This document shows, piece by piece, positions 12,801 to 24,886 of a DNA stretch of 64,000 bases. The DNA lies in assembly GCA_026075535.2 (NCBI GenBank), contig AP026541.1, forward strand, positions 8,432,001 to 8,496,000, read 5' to 3'. Source of the DNA: Tricholoma matsutake (taxonomy: Eukaryota; Basidiomycota; Agaricomycetes; Agaricales; Tricholomataceae). The notes beneath the pieces are model-generated. The model was not told the DNA's origin and ran no database searches. It saw nothing but the letters and a program-made list of their open reading frames with translations. Within the stretch, counting starts at the first letter, position 1; every line of letters starts with the position of its first letter. Both the position numbers and the translations under genes were made by a program.

Positions 12801-15800
12801 AACAAATATTCCAACCGCAATAGTACTCTTCAGATGTCGAAATCATTTCCAACTGTGACGCTGTCATGAGTGTCCTATTATGGGTTAGAACAAGCGACAA
12901 CCGACGATATCCCGCAGACTTGAACACTTAGGGAGACGTAGAATCAGGCCCATCTGTAACAGGGGAAATAAACGAAAGACATGAGCGACAGTAGCATATA
13001 CATACTGTCAATTGTCGGATGTATAACTTGGGGATTTTGAGGAGCAGAATGGCTAGTTTTGAAAACAATTACCCACCTTGCTCATGATATCACCATACTC
13101 AGTTGACACTAGTTCTTCATTCACACCATCACCATCATTACTACCTGCCTCTATCAACTGCGTCTCCCGCAGCTTCGCCACACTCTGGGTTACTAGATCT
13201 TCGACTTTGTCTTCCCAAGTCTGAGTATCATCCTTCCTAAGGGCGTAATGCTTCGGGTTTTTTCGAATGCGTTGGAACAAAAAGGAACCTCGCAGCCACT
13301 CTTTCGCAGAAGTAATGCTGGTGATAGTCCCAAGTCCAATCTCGGAGTTTAGATGTTCAGACAGGTTGGTATGGAGGCAACTCTCAAGGATCGTTTGTCC
13401 TTGAACTAGTGCTCTATATTTATTTTCCAAGTCTTGCTCACAGAGAATGATCGCTATGCCATCTTTATCTACAGCAAGCTTGAGGGGCCTGAGGCAGAAA
13501 CATGCGGATGAGAATGTACTGACCAAATTGAGGTCGGCCCTGAAAACGAGTTCTTTTAGAGCGATAAGAGGATATCAACTATATACCCACGGCACGCCCG
13601 AGCATCTGCATGATATCCAAATCGGAGTATTCCACAGAGGCGTTGTTCTGGAAGGTTCTAACACCTTTGATGACCACCATATGTGCAGCTAATGGCTGCT
13701 CGTCAGCTCGGCCGTGCATGTGCGTCTACCAGTTCACTCACGAAGATTAACGCCAACGGCAAGGGTCTGTTGAATTCAATCACTGAGCGAAATCAGAAAA
13801 GAAGCAACACACAGAAGTGGCCACAATGATGCGCAATATTTTCCTCAAATAAAGATCTTCAGTTGCCCGTCGGTCTTCTAGCGTCAATCCTGCGTGATGC
13901 ACACCGATACCAAACGAGGCAAACTCTGAGCGTCCTTGTCATCTACAAGGTGAGGGCTAAATAGAGAACATGACACCCACCAGCCAAGCGGTCGTTGCTG
14001 AACGATTGTTCAATCCTGGGACCGGAAATTAGAAGAATGCAATCTTGGCAGAAGGTGAATGACCTCGACGGGTGAGACCATGGCACGGGTTGTTTATTTT
14101 TTTCTGCTTCAATGTATTCTTTTAAGAGTTGATCCGCAGTCGAGAACACTCCTAGGGGCTATCGTAAATAGTATTTCGAAAAGTGTATTTCATCGGTACC
14201 TTTCCTTGTCGAACAAAACACGAGGATGGGCTTCCCCACGGAGTGCCTTTGCAACGCACCGAATAGTTTATAATCAAGAGCTCTATTGAACACAAAATCG
14301 TTTTGCGTCCTCGGACGAGGTACCCCGATCACAACCCGGGTTAGCTTGCAAGGTCGGAATTCCTCACCGAACTGAAGATGTCATGGTTGGAGCAATCACG
14401 CTAGAGCACTTAACATACTTCGTAAACCTTGGCATGTTTGTCGGGATTTCCAGCACTTGCAATCCAGGAAGAAATGTCCTCGATGTTGGGAACGGTCGCC
14501 GAGACCAGGACAAAGCGAACAGCAGAACCCCTAGTCTTCATGCGAGATATCACAACCTCCAGGGTGCTACCGCGGGTTTCGTTGAGGATATGGACCTTAC
14601 AAAGCAAGTGATCAGTCCGAGACATCATGTTAAGGTATCCATCCGCACCTCATCAACGAGGAACAATCGAATCTGGGAGAGTATCTGGCCATGGTCTCGC
14701 CTAATATACCAACAACATTGATTAGCATTGAATTCGTAGACTCAAGAGCATACAACCAGTTGCGAGTGAGGCTATCCCATTTTTCACCCTGTGGCGGACG
14801 TTAGTCAAAACTCTTGTCGCGAACATCCGAAGTCACCGTTGATATTCTGTAGAAGAAAACGTGAATCTAGCCATGCAAGTGAGTTCGCTCTGTAACGCGC
14901 ACATGATGGAAGCGTTTTTCGCATCTCCCCATGTGCCCTTTCCAAAATGCACTGTATCGCCAGTTAACTCACAACCTGAACAGTGATGGATAAATTATAC
15001 TACTGGAAAACTATCATTGACTGACATTTGATACCAAGTGGTTCGAACTTCATGGCCCAGTCTTTGAATCTTTCTGAGCATAATGCCTATGGCATATAGA
15101 TGTCTAACGATGTCCGGGGAGATAGACAGAAAATGACCTTTGTTGGTGCAATATACACGCACTTCAGGTTCTCGTGGCTCCTCGATTCGGTCAGCATGCG
15201 GATGATGGCAAGCTCGAATAGCACGGTTTTTCCACTTCCTGTGGGGGCTGATGAAGAATAAGAAAGGGCATACGGAGTCTATCGGAGATGTACCATTAAT
15301 GACCTAAATTTCGCAAAGAATTAGAAACGAAGATTGCATAAAACAGTGTTCAGTAATACCATATTTTCGCTCGAGTTCATGACCTGTAGTAAATGCAGTT
15401 AGGCTATACAGACGAGCAAGTATAGGGAAATGACAGACATCGTTAAAACAGGTCGATTGAACTGCATTAAACACACCAAACTTGAAAATCCCTCTGTATG
15501 CGTCCGCTGAAGAATACGAGTTGATTATATGCTTACAAAGATAACTTCAATGACAAACGGAGGTCAGAAATTGGACGCAAGCGTATCCCATGTACATTTC
15601 TCGGTTTGTATCCAAGCGAAAAACCAATTTGTTCCTGTCCATTTGCGTTGGACGTCTGAGAAGCAGTGGACGGATGGGAGTTGAGTGCTGATAGAGTTGA
15701 TCGAAAATCTGTTCCATGATTTTGATAGCTAGATGTCATACAAGTAGGCAGTGACACGGGATTTCGAGAATCCTCTAGTGATGAACACTTGAACGAGTCG

Positions 15801-16120
15801 TTCATCTGAACGTCGAACCTGGGTTCCGGCCAGTGACGATCGTCCTCTAACTCACAGAAGCCAATCTTGTCGTGGATCTGCGTAGATTTCGTGTCAAATC
15901 CCTCAGAAATCGGAGATGACATGTAATCTGTATACATTATCAACCTGAAACAAATTAGACTATAGCGCATACACTCACGCGTCTCCAGAGGATAGTCGTC
16001 AAGGTAGTCTTCATAATTTCCCCCGGGCCCATCGTCGATATTCAAATAGCTTGCGGGATGCCGATAGATTTCATTGTTCTCGAATTCGTGGTGGCCTGGG
16101 TGGCCATAGTGTATAACCAT
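9838..16120 (-). CDS. HFM1: Meiotic ATP-dependent DNA helicase MER3/HFM1
   Basis: Ski2-like superfamily 2 helicase that stabilises recombination intermediates and promotes crossovers in meiosis. The gene has many small exons on the minus strand; only key parts were traced. The N-terminal leader starts near 16120. Motif I APTGSGKTVLFELAIIRML lies at about 15190-15250, with CVYIAPTK following. The motif II DEVH is split by an intron at about 14600-14665 and continues HILNETRGSTLEVVISRMK. Motif III is FVLVSATVPNIEDI (about 14470-14520), TLAVGVNL is at about 13750 and motif VI QMLGRAGRPQF, also split, at about 13540-13610, followed by DKDGIAIILCEQDLENKYR. A Sec63-like region follows. The family's C-terminal cysteine/histidine cluster CNHTCKDKTICRHLCCREG spans an intron at about 10935-11045, followed by a long acidic/basic tail ending at 9838. 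The exact exon set is uncertain and the start could lie further upstream. Confidence 0.88.
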
Positions 16121-16238
16121 GATGGATGAGTTTGAATCCAGTCCGACGTTTCCATTGGACGCGTTCTGGCACGTGATCGTTTGATGCCCAACCGCAAGTT
16201 ACAATAGCAAATAGACACTAATCCTAACAAAAGCGCCA

Positions 16239-16737
16239 ATGGCAACAAAAGCAACAAAAGCGGCTACAGCGAAGGACGCAATTTTGAAGCTAGAGGAGTG
16301 TATCCTGAAGTACGCACTCATTCATTTACTCGCGATCTTGTGGATTCATGATCTGATATCAATACGCGCAAGAATTAAGTACTCTGATCGCTATTCAGAC
16401 GACGACTACGAATATCGCCACGTTACGGTGCCTAAACAACTTCTGGAGATGGTGCCCAAGAATTTCTTCAACGACAAGACAGGCACACTCCGCCTACTGG
16501 CGGAACCAGAATGGAGAGGGATCGGCATCGCGCAGAGCTTGGGGTGGGAACATTATGAAGTACATGGTAAGTTGCGCTGAATTATCGAAATCGAATCGAC
16601 ATCGCCAACGAGCGCGTTTTTTGTTCGTAGCACCTGAACCACACGTCCTGCTTTTTCGACGTCCGAAAGGTTTCGTGGCCCCGCCACAGCACAGTGCCAA
16701 CACCAGATATAATAAAGAGGGCCCCAGGAGAAAGTGA
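16239..16737 (+). CDS. CKS1: Cyclin-dependent kinase regulatory subunit Cks1/Suc1
   Basis: Small adaptor that binds Cdk1 and phosphorylated substrates in cell-cycle control. Two certain exons, 16239-16566 and 16631-16737. Strong family blocks: [52 protein letters not shown], then [15 protein letters not shown] across the intron. A further optional intron at 16298-16372 (75 nt, GT-AG, multiple of three, no stop) would remove a hydrophobic insert and give about 119 residues instead of 144. The shorter form fits the family better, since Cks proteins start the conserved core soon after a short leader. Divergent from MER3, with start codons only about 120 bp apart. Confidence 0.95.
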
Positions 16738-16993
16738 TCTGGAGATGGTCGTATCTTCTGCTCTTCTGGAAGTACCAAAGGCTATAAACCAAGAACGAGG
16801 TTCTCCGATCCTTTTGATTACCAGCATCTGTTGCTCTGTAGATTCGATTCTCTTACATGTTGTATACCTCCTGATAGTCGTGCTTTGATTTCCAATCCCT
16901 CTTCGAATCATGTATGTTCCAGTGTAATTGTCGGTGAAATTGATATCATCTCATAGGTAACAACTTGTATGTGGGTCTATATAACAACATTCA

Positions 16994-19900
16994 TCAGAAG
17001 CGTGATACAGGAAGGTCCCCCCATTGTATCATAGGTCCCGGATCAACCGACACCTTCAGACTTCCCTTGAACGCTTTCAAATCTTGGACGTACGTGACGT
17101 TCGAATGGGGATGTTCTTCGCCCTCACCTGCAACAGGGTATCTCCCCGCCAACTCCAGTATGGCTTCGAGCAACTGGCTTCCCCTCTCTTTCGAAGACAG
17201 AATTTGCTTCCAATAATTTGAAAATTCCGCCAGCAGCGGTGGCCCGTCATCCCCAAGAGATTCCTTCCATTTGGCCTCATCTACTTCTAGTTGCGCTGTG
17301 CGAACGAGTGCTTCAAATTCCCGACAGGCAGCTTCACTAATCCTCTTTGGCCGAGGCTTCTGAGAACGCATCTGGACAGAAAATTTCGACCTCGAGCGTG
17401 AAGATGGATGAACGTGACTGAGGAAAAGTGCCAAAACATCATCCTTCGTGATCATCTTCAGTAGCGAGGCATCATTCTCGTCTGTGTAAATTGTTACATC
17501 ACTGAAACCCAGTGTAAAGAACGACATACGCCTCAAGAAATCCAGATGGCCACTGTTGATCTGAGCCGCAAATCTTGAGTGCTCGTCCGCCAAATTCTTA
17601 TCAATCTCCAGCCATTTCTTTTCCAAGCCGTTTCTCTGTTCCCCAAACAGTTCATCGCTCATAGCCTCAATTGTACTTTTCATCCCATCGAGGAATGCCT
17701 CGACGCGTTCTTCTAAATATCCAGGATTCTTTTCGCTCTGAACGACGATCCGCAAACCTTTCTCACTGGCTCCAGGCAACAACCAGGGAGAACATGAAAC
17801 GATATATCCTAGTTGCTCTTGAGTGCGAAGGACATTGAAAGCAGGCTCAGTAAGAATTTGAGTGAGGAGAGAAGAGGCGACTCTAAGGCGTTGATTAACA
17901 ATAGGCCCAAAGTGAACGTAATAAGTCAGAGCAGAGTTTGCTTGGACTGGGTTGGGAATCGGGGAAGACCAAACGAAATTACAACCTGTGGGGGTGCATG
18001 ATACAGGGGTGAATTTTATACACGAGATGGCAGATACCTTCTGGTAGCATCAGAGCATGGTCGTTCAATTCGACGGAAGAACGTGAACAGATGCCAAGCC
18101 CGTGCTCCGCTATCTCGGCCAACTTGATAGCTTCCTATAAAAAACATCAGCAAAAGACCATCTTTCAATGTCAAATATCATTCACTCACATCTTTGTATA
18201 TGTTACCGGTCACCAGAATACGCATATTGACTTGAGACAAGAGTTTTCGCATATGTGCTTGTATTTCGTCATGAGTAACCGCTACATCCATATTCAGGCT
18301 GCCGGCACCCAGGATGTGTATGAAATGACTTACAAGGTAACTCATTCAAATTCTCCTCCAGCGACCACAGTTCGTTGGTCAGGGTATAGGAACCAAAGTA
18401 GTCGGAAAGTGAATACGACTGGCCGAGGAAAAAGTTCTGCCAATCCATTCTGGCCTACATCATATCTTAATTAGCAGCCCTTAACGAGAAAGACGCACAC
18501 GAACCTTTTCTTTCACGATCTCCAATCGCTGAGGATCAACGACCAGTGATTTAATCCTGTTCATAATGTTCGTCGCCAGAACGGCCATCTTATCGTTATA
18601 CCCTCTCATAGTAACATACAATCCGTTACTATGTTGATGCAGCTTGTACAAAAGACCTGCAAGTTCGGCGTCATACGAAAATTCGGCAAGCGAATCATTG
18701 ACGATATCAGAGTACAATCTATATGGAAAGTACTTGGTGACTAGTAATAGAATATAGAAAAATAAACTAGCCTTGTCATAACATACGCTCGCGAAGATTC
18801 CTTCGCAATAGGGCTAAAGGGAGGTCATCACAGCGGATGTAGCACTTGAACAGCAGAGTACATACCTTAGCAGATCAATCGTTACTTGACCTTTAGGCAC
18901 CCAGAAGCGGTCATCTTTCTTATGCCATAACGTTGATAATAGCGTTTCTCGGATGAGGTGCGGACGCTTTAGCGGCTGCAACATCATTAGGTTTATTTCC
19001 ATAAACCTAGAGACAGTGAAGATTGAGTACATACCTCGTTGACTGAACGACGATCAACCTCGATGTTGGTGGGGATAAACTCATTGGGACCAGGGAGAAC
19101 TAATTCTGGAATGTCATTTGGTCCTTGGGCCTACATGTGCAGATAAGTTTGTCTGCCTGAAAATTATCTGAGGCTAAGTTACCTGTTCAATAAACTCCTT
19201 ATCAAAGTGCTCAACGCGGTACTCGGTGCCATACCAGGGCTCATTGCTCCATGGTGTTCCAGAGTCGAGTTTGGCATGCTCATCAGCTTTTGCCATCAAA
19301 ACCACCCTTGCATTCGTGATCCGAAAACTTTCCAGGTATTCTCTTACCTTCCTTACACCATTACCATCCTCCCAGTCCCAGGTTAATACTGGGGCACTCA
19401 GCAAAAACTCTTGTGGAACGGGCCAGGTCATGGTGCTAGATATCCACTTCGCATAATCATCGGGTTTTCTCTTGTCCTGAAAGCGAAAACGCGTCGCCGA
19501 AAGCGTAGCTAGTTCGTTTTGGTGATAGGCGGGGAAGTCTGATGATCGTAAAAGAGCAAGATACTTGAAGCATGCCAGAACGACAGAGCGGTAGTTCACT
19601 GCAAATTTCAAAACTAGTAGCAGGGGTTGCTTGAGGAAAGATCGATAACTTACTGAAACCATCCCTTGTTAGTTGGCATGTTATTCTGAAGATGGCGAAA
19701 CCTCTTCCAAGATCTTGGGATTCAGATCTTGTACCAGTTATCCATCCTCTGTTTTTGAGGTAAGAGCACAGCGAACCAGGGCCTTCATGGCCCACCAGAT
19801 GAGCTATGAACCGTGCTGGTTTGTATTTCCAGAATGGGGGCTGATACTCCAAGGGAAACGATATGTCTACGGTATGGAAGGACATGACTGTCTGAATGGA

Positions 19901-21251
19901 TACAAGGGACTAGAATGATGCGAGCATTGGAAAGTTGACAGACAAGAATGACGCAAAACATACACATTTGTCCTGCGGTCCATAAGGATGTTCATATATC
20001 ATAGGAAGGGGATCTTGTCCACGATTCAGAATGGGAGAAAAGAGGACGGAAGCCAGTTCGGAAAGCTGATCCAATGAATCTTATGCAGATATGAGATCGA
20101 GATAGATCATACAGGTAAACATATGTACCTTTTCCGATTATACACAGTCGCATTCGACTAGCACAATATTCTTTACTCCACCATTCGACTAAGCGTCGAC
20201 GAGTTTCACGGCCAACTGATCCACCGTCCTCCTCCAATTCGCTGCTGTTGGAGGCCAGGGAAGGCGCAAGGGAGGGGGCAAGGGAAGGGGCAGGAGACGG
20301 CATACGCGAAGGGACCGAAGATGGAGGGACGCCATTAGTATGAGGAGCTGCGCCGCTTTCATTCAATTTGCCTCTGGCTTTCAGATCTTTCGCTGCTGCC
20401 AACAAGCTCTCCCTATTTCCGCTACCGAATTTGCGCCAGACATGCCCTTCCCGACTGATATGTTTGGTCGCCTGGAAGATTCGCCACAAGTCCGCCTGAT
20501 GATTCTTCTTGTGTTCAGAGTCAACTGCATTCAGTTCACGCAAGGTACACGAGGGTGCGAAGAGAGGAGAATGAAAGAATGCTGCAAAGCGTTCAAGGGC
20601 ACCCGCGAGTGCCGGGGTCGCAACGTTGAAGTAGTAATTGGTATTAGATGTGGACGTATAAGCATTAGATCTCCCGTTATTTTTGGCGAGATACTGACAG
20701 TCTGTTTATCAAATCAACCAAAACAAGAGAAAGGTATGGGGCACCTCTGAATACTCGTTTTCGCGGGGAAATTGTTCTGTACCCTGAGAAAAGACGAATG
20801 AGGGTCCTGGCAAGCAGCATGAGAAAAAGACTCACCATGAACAATAAATGTTCACAGAAGTGAGCGAGTCCTGGCATATCATCCTAGACAAACTACATCG
20901 ATTCGAGTTGACATGATCAATTGAGGAACTTACTGGGTCCGACAGGTGCCCCACAGAAACATCCAGACTAGCTGCGGCGCTGTCGGCTTCTGGGTCGTGG
21001 ACGAGAGTAGCGTGTAGACCATTTTCGAGCTTAATTATGCGATATTCTCGATCGTCTTGTTCAGACTTTTGGATTGGCTTATTGAACATAAAGAAGGGAG
21101 GAAAGGAGCCGGCAGAAACGCGTTGCCACTGAGGGCCAGGAGTGATAGCCATGTGTGCACGGTTACTAAATGAGCAAGTGATGAGGGAATGAGGAAAGGG
21201 AAGTGCATGCCATTTAGTAAAGCGGCGTCTGACATTCAACAATATCGACAT
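16994..21251 (-). CDS. STE23: Insulysin-type M16 zinc metalloprotease (Ste23-like)
   Basis: Peptidase of the insulin-degrading enzyme family; yeast Ste23 and Axl1 process a-factor pheromone. The inverted zinc motif HFCEH is at 20848-20862 within MPGLAHFCEHLLFM, followed by GTEQFPRENEY and, about 70 residues on, the third-ligand region RELNAVDSEHKKNHQAD at about 20490-20540. Earlier comes YRIIKLENGLHATLVHDPEADSAA. The C-terminal inactive half is recognisable by GLRIVVQSEKNPGYLEERVEAFL (about 17700) and ending near VDPGPMIQWGDLPV. The gene has many short introns, so exon ends are approximate. The start at 21251 gives a basic, hydroxylated leader before MAITPGPQW that could be a mitochondrial presequence; the later Met is the alternative. 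A Pro/Ala/Ser/Leu repeat (PSLA units) at about 20235-20310 interrupts the first catalytic half. Confidence 0.9.
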
Positions 21252-22558
21252 ACAATTGCGACTCGGAGGACCACAACGGTCGTCCACAGTGAGGACGGCG
21301 CTAGCCAATAGGAAACGAGTATTCTGTTCTCGTGACCGGCGCACAAGGCAAGCTGCTCGCGAGTGGGCAAGTTTTCTTGTTGATCTTACGGAATTTAAAG
21401 CTGGTGAGACCAGTTACACCCTTCATGCTCCCCACGAGGAACACTTCTATATCTCGGTGACTTTCGCGCTGCTTAGCAATGGAGATATGGGACACATAGC
21501 GGCTTGTGACATTTGGGTGAGTATGAAGCGCATTCATATTCACTGGCAACATTTTCGAATCTTATGATACTTGAAACTGTGCGACGTTTCGCTCCGAAGC
21601 TACGTATAAATTGCCCCCGCAAGCTTCTGATATCTAGCATTCCACTGTCCTATGCTTCCTGACATATTGACCCCATGGACTTTCACAGACCTCATGCTCG
21701 GACCGAAGTAAGAAGGCCTATAACATGTACACTAAAGTTCTGTTCAGCCTCCTTCTGGGTCCTTCGTACAATAAATGGCATGCTCCCGCCCTACATAGAA
21801 GATACTGGCCGAATTGCAGACTGAGATTATCATGATAACCATGCTAAGACTCATAGCATGTATAGAATCACAGATTGATAGATAGATAGATTTACAAGCG
21901 CGGTCCCATAAAGGAACAGCTGGCTTCTGTACTACACATGAACATGTATAGAGAAAGAAACATGTGTGCTACAGCTACCGTATACCTCAGGCTCTGTGAA
22001 AACCTATTGTGCCAATTTTCCCTCTGAAATCTCCCTGGCGAAGATGTCCTTCAACTTTCGTAGCACAACCATCAACTATCTCACGAAGGCCTAGCCATAA
22101 GTATCGATTTCTTTTATCTTATGTTGAAACCTCAAAGGGGACATACCCGAGTTATCTCCACTGGACTGTGCTTCAGTTAGCAAGAGGGTGGAGTATGTAT
22201 ATGGTGCTGGAATGAACATCGGTGCACTGTAATAAATTTGCAGCACATTATAAAGGTACTTTGCCATACATACAGTCAACCTTGAATTAGAGCTGCTCCA
22301 GCAAATCCAGTTTCCATTGGAAGTTGTGAATGATCCAGTCAAAATCGGATCGGATGTGGCCGAGAATGATCGAGAATGATCGTTAATAATGTCGTTGTAG
22401 GAACAGCTGCAGTAATGGGCAAGAGGTGACAGATTCGCCGATCCTGGCCATGTCTTACATAAGGGTAGGGGGTAGGGGGTACCCCCCATATTAGGCAGTT
22501 GCGTGCTCTGTTTGGCTTTCGGCAGAAAGGCAGCGGAGTTTGATAGGATTGATACCAA
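21252..22558. other. Intergenic stretch, no gene recognised
   Basis: About 1.3 kb upstream of two divergent genes. Short open frames on both strands lack motifs and do not join into a plausible protein. A small GATA-type run (GATAGATAGATAGA) lies near 21875-21892 and a direct CGAGAATGAT duplication near 22360-22380. It probably holds the promoters of the protease gene and the zinc-finger-like gene. Confidence 0.45.
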
Positions 22559-23342
22559 GTGGACGCTATCTATCCGTTATCGCGCCTCCTCGACACTCGA
22601 GGCGCACCACTCTGCAGCATAAACCTATCACGATGGCGATCCAACACTGTAGATAGTGTACCATCACCCCACAATCTTTCTTCCGTCCATTCTTTTCCTT
22701 TTCATGTTCATAATACCTTTTCCACTGGCAATAAGGAGAATCAACCTTCTTGCGAAATCAGCAGAGCGTCAAATGGTCCGCGTCAAATTCTTTGCGAAAG
22801 ATGTGGTGCCCACGTCAGATATGCCCAGTCGTCTTCAAACTCGCTGAAGCAGCATCAAGGAAGCAAAGAATGTAGGTTAAAGTATCTTGGTGCGTAATAT
22901 TAATTCATTTTATTTCGACTTCAAACTAACTTTCTGTACAGATAACATCCTTAGTCAATCCAACCCTGTCGCGCTATCTGCTCCACTACCGCCGTCGTGT
23001 AATGGCATGACATTCTTCTGGGAACTCGGCTGCCCGTTTGCAACCTATCCTTTCAAGATCCACAGCTCTGTGTCGAAATACTCAACATTGATGGTTCTTC
23101 ATCAACAATCCAAATCCGTTCGCCGTCTTACCATTGGTAATAATGAAGAGGAGGCTTTGGGAATTCCAGATGACAAGCAAGGTACATTAGTTACTGCGTA
23201 TGATTCATATGAAGCTCGTTGTATGAATCGTCTACCATCTATCCAGGATCATCGTAATGATTCTCCCCACCGAACACGCACTCTTCTATCTGGGCCTGAT
23301 CCCTTGATTCCACTACCTCTTCTTTCTTTTCATGTTCCGTGA
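22559..23342 (+). CDS. Hypothetical protein with CxxC...H...C zinc-finger-like motif
   Basis: Two exons (22559-22889 and 22942-23342) joined by a 52-nt GT-AG intron give 243 residues. Near residues 80-110 there is a Cys-x2-Cys, about 18 residues, His, then Cys pattern (ILCERCGAHVRYA, then LKQHQGSKEC), resembling a single C2HC/BED-like finger seen in many uncharacterised basidiomycete proteins. The rest is Ser/Pro-rich. The second exon contains FFWELGCPFATYPFKIH, which looks coding, followed by a low-complexity end. No function can be assigned. The start codon used is GTG-like or lies upstream in an unseen exon; the first plausible ATG is inside the frame. Confidence 0.5.
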
Positions 23343-23401
23343 TTCCATTAACCTATGATTCGCTTGTGATTCATGTATTCAACATTCCTTATAGTAATAT
23401 A

Positions 23402-23965
23402 TTAGCTCAATGACTTATCTTGGACGTAGCGATAACTTTCGAGAGATGGCTGGGAAGCCGCTTTGATGATGCTTGATGACAAATCTGACTTGCCGTTGAA
23501 CTGCCGACCGTTGATCCCATCAGCCCTGACCAGATCCAATGGCCGTAATTCCACGATCTGCCACCTCTTGGTAATGGGCATGGTTGTCAAAGAAGAGTTT
23601 GCAGTGGCATCAGAGGTGGTTGAAGTCATTCCAGATGGGACAGCCATGGTAACAGGCATGGTCATTGCAGAGGTTGCAGCAGCATCACTAGTAGCGGCAG
23701 GTATGGCAGCAGTAGCAGCCATGGCTCCAGTTTCTGCAATAGCACTTTGGGGGGCTGGGTCATCAGAGATGGCAGCATGAGTTCCCATCACTACAGTGCC
23801 CCCAGAAATAATGCCTGCATCTGTGTCTGTTTGGGGTCTGGTCTGCAGGTCCACAGCCATGGGCTCATCTGGGGAGAATGTCATGTTCTCTGATAAATGA
23901 TCCCTGTGGGTGTTAAGACTAGAGCAATAGTAAACATTGCAGCACAAACCATGTCGATGGGACAT
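23402..23965 (-). CDS. Hypothetical Ala/Thr/Met-rich low-complexity protein
   Basis: A 187-residue open frame with an ATG at 23965 and another (MTFSPDEPMAVDLQ) 27 residues in. The middle third is a degenerate Ala/Thr/Ser/Met repeat (ATAAIPAATSDAAATSAMTM). The C-terminal third is normal in composition (RWQIVELRPLDLVRADGING). No domain recognised. It lies just before the repeat-rich half of the window and may be a remnant rather than an active gene. Confidence 0.35.
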   Translation of the reverse strand: MSHRHGLCCNVYYCSSLNTHRDHLSENMTFSPDEPMAVDLQTRPQTDTDAGIISGGTVVMGTHAAISDDPAPQSAIAETGAMAATAAIPAATSDAAATSAMTMPVTMAVPSGMTSTTSDATANSSLTTMPITKRWQIVELRPLDLVRADGINGRQFNGKSDLSSSIIKAASQPSLESYRYVQDKSLS

Positions 23966-24886
23966 ACCAATGATTACTATTGAAACTTGGAAGACAGGTC
24001 ATGACATGAGTGGTTTGGTTAGGCATCACCCCCGGGCCACCTATGGGATTATTTATTGGCAAATATTCCAATTGATGTGTGGTGGTTCAGGTCCGCGGTT
24101 TGATGTTGGAGATGGTGTTCCTTATCAGCAGAGGGTTAGGCCAAGTCAGGTGTTGTTCATGGTTTGTGGTTCATGGTTCATGGTTTGAGTTTGGTAGTTT
24201 TACGATCAATTCCCACTGATTTGTGGTGCGTGATGGGCCATGGTTCATGGTTTGAGTTCATGTTTGGCGGTTTGGTGGTTGTGCTCATGGCCTCCCTGTA
24301 CCTGGTGGCTTTTGAACTGCAGACTGTGGTTTGTAGTCTGCATTTTTGTGGTCACGATCCTCTGCAGTCAAAGGATATCCGATCGTGGTCGAACATGGTT
24401 ATGGTTAACCAGCTGGAATCCAACTGCGATTCGAACATGGTAGACCATGATCTTGAGACTATAACTATGACCTCTGGCACTCCTCAAATCTCCCCTCCAA
24501 ATCTTCTATCACCACTCAAAATCCTACTGTCGCTTCGAATTCACCATATCCCTCTTCCAACCTGCCATTCTTTTCTTCCTTTTGAACTTTATCTGCCTTG
24601 TTTTTGCCTTCGCATTACGAGGCAACTTTTCCTGTTGACTTTCGTGGCTTTGCTGCAGCTCAGTGAATATTTACTAGAGATGAGCAGCTCATCAGTAAGC
24701 CTGTGCTATAACTCTACTACTACCCTATCATGTAAGCCGCCCGCAGAATTTCAGCTTCGCAAACTTTGAGCAATTCCAAGCGTTCTAAGAATTTGTCAGG
24801 CATCAAAACCAGGGGACTAGCCAGGGTTCCAGCCAGCGTGCGGTTCATCGGTTCTACTAATGGCGATGGCTAACTAGCGATCTCTA
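23966..24886. other. Non-coding stretch with TGGTTCATGG microrepeats
   Basis: No convincing gene. Around 24150-24265 the motif TGGTTCATGGTTTG recurs several times with small changes, giving a short tandem-like patch. The rest is unassigned and may include the 5' end of the HECT-like gene that follows. Confidence 0.4.

Noticed and set aside
21256..21567. 103-codon plus-strand frame upstream of the M16 protease gene
   Set aside because: It begins antisense to the protease N-terminus, has no motif and no partner exon.
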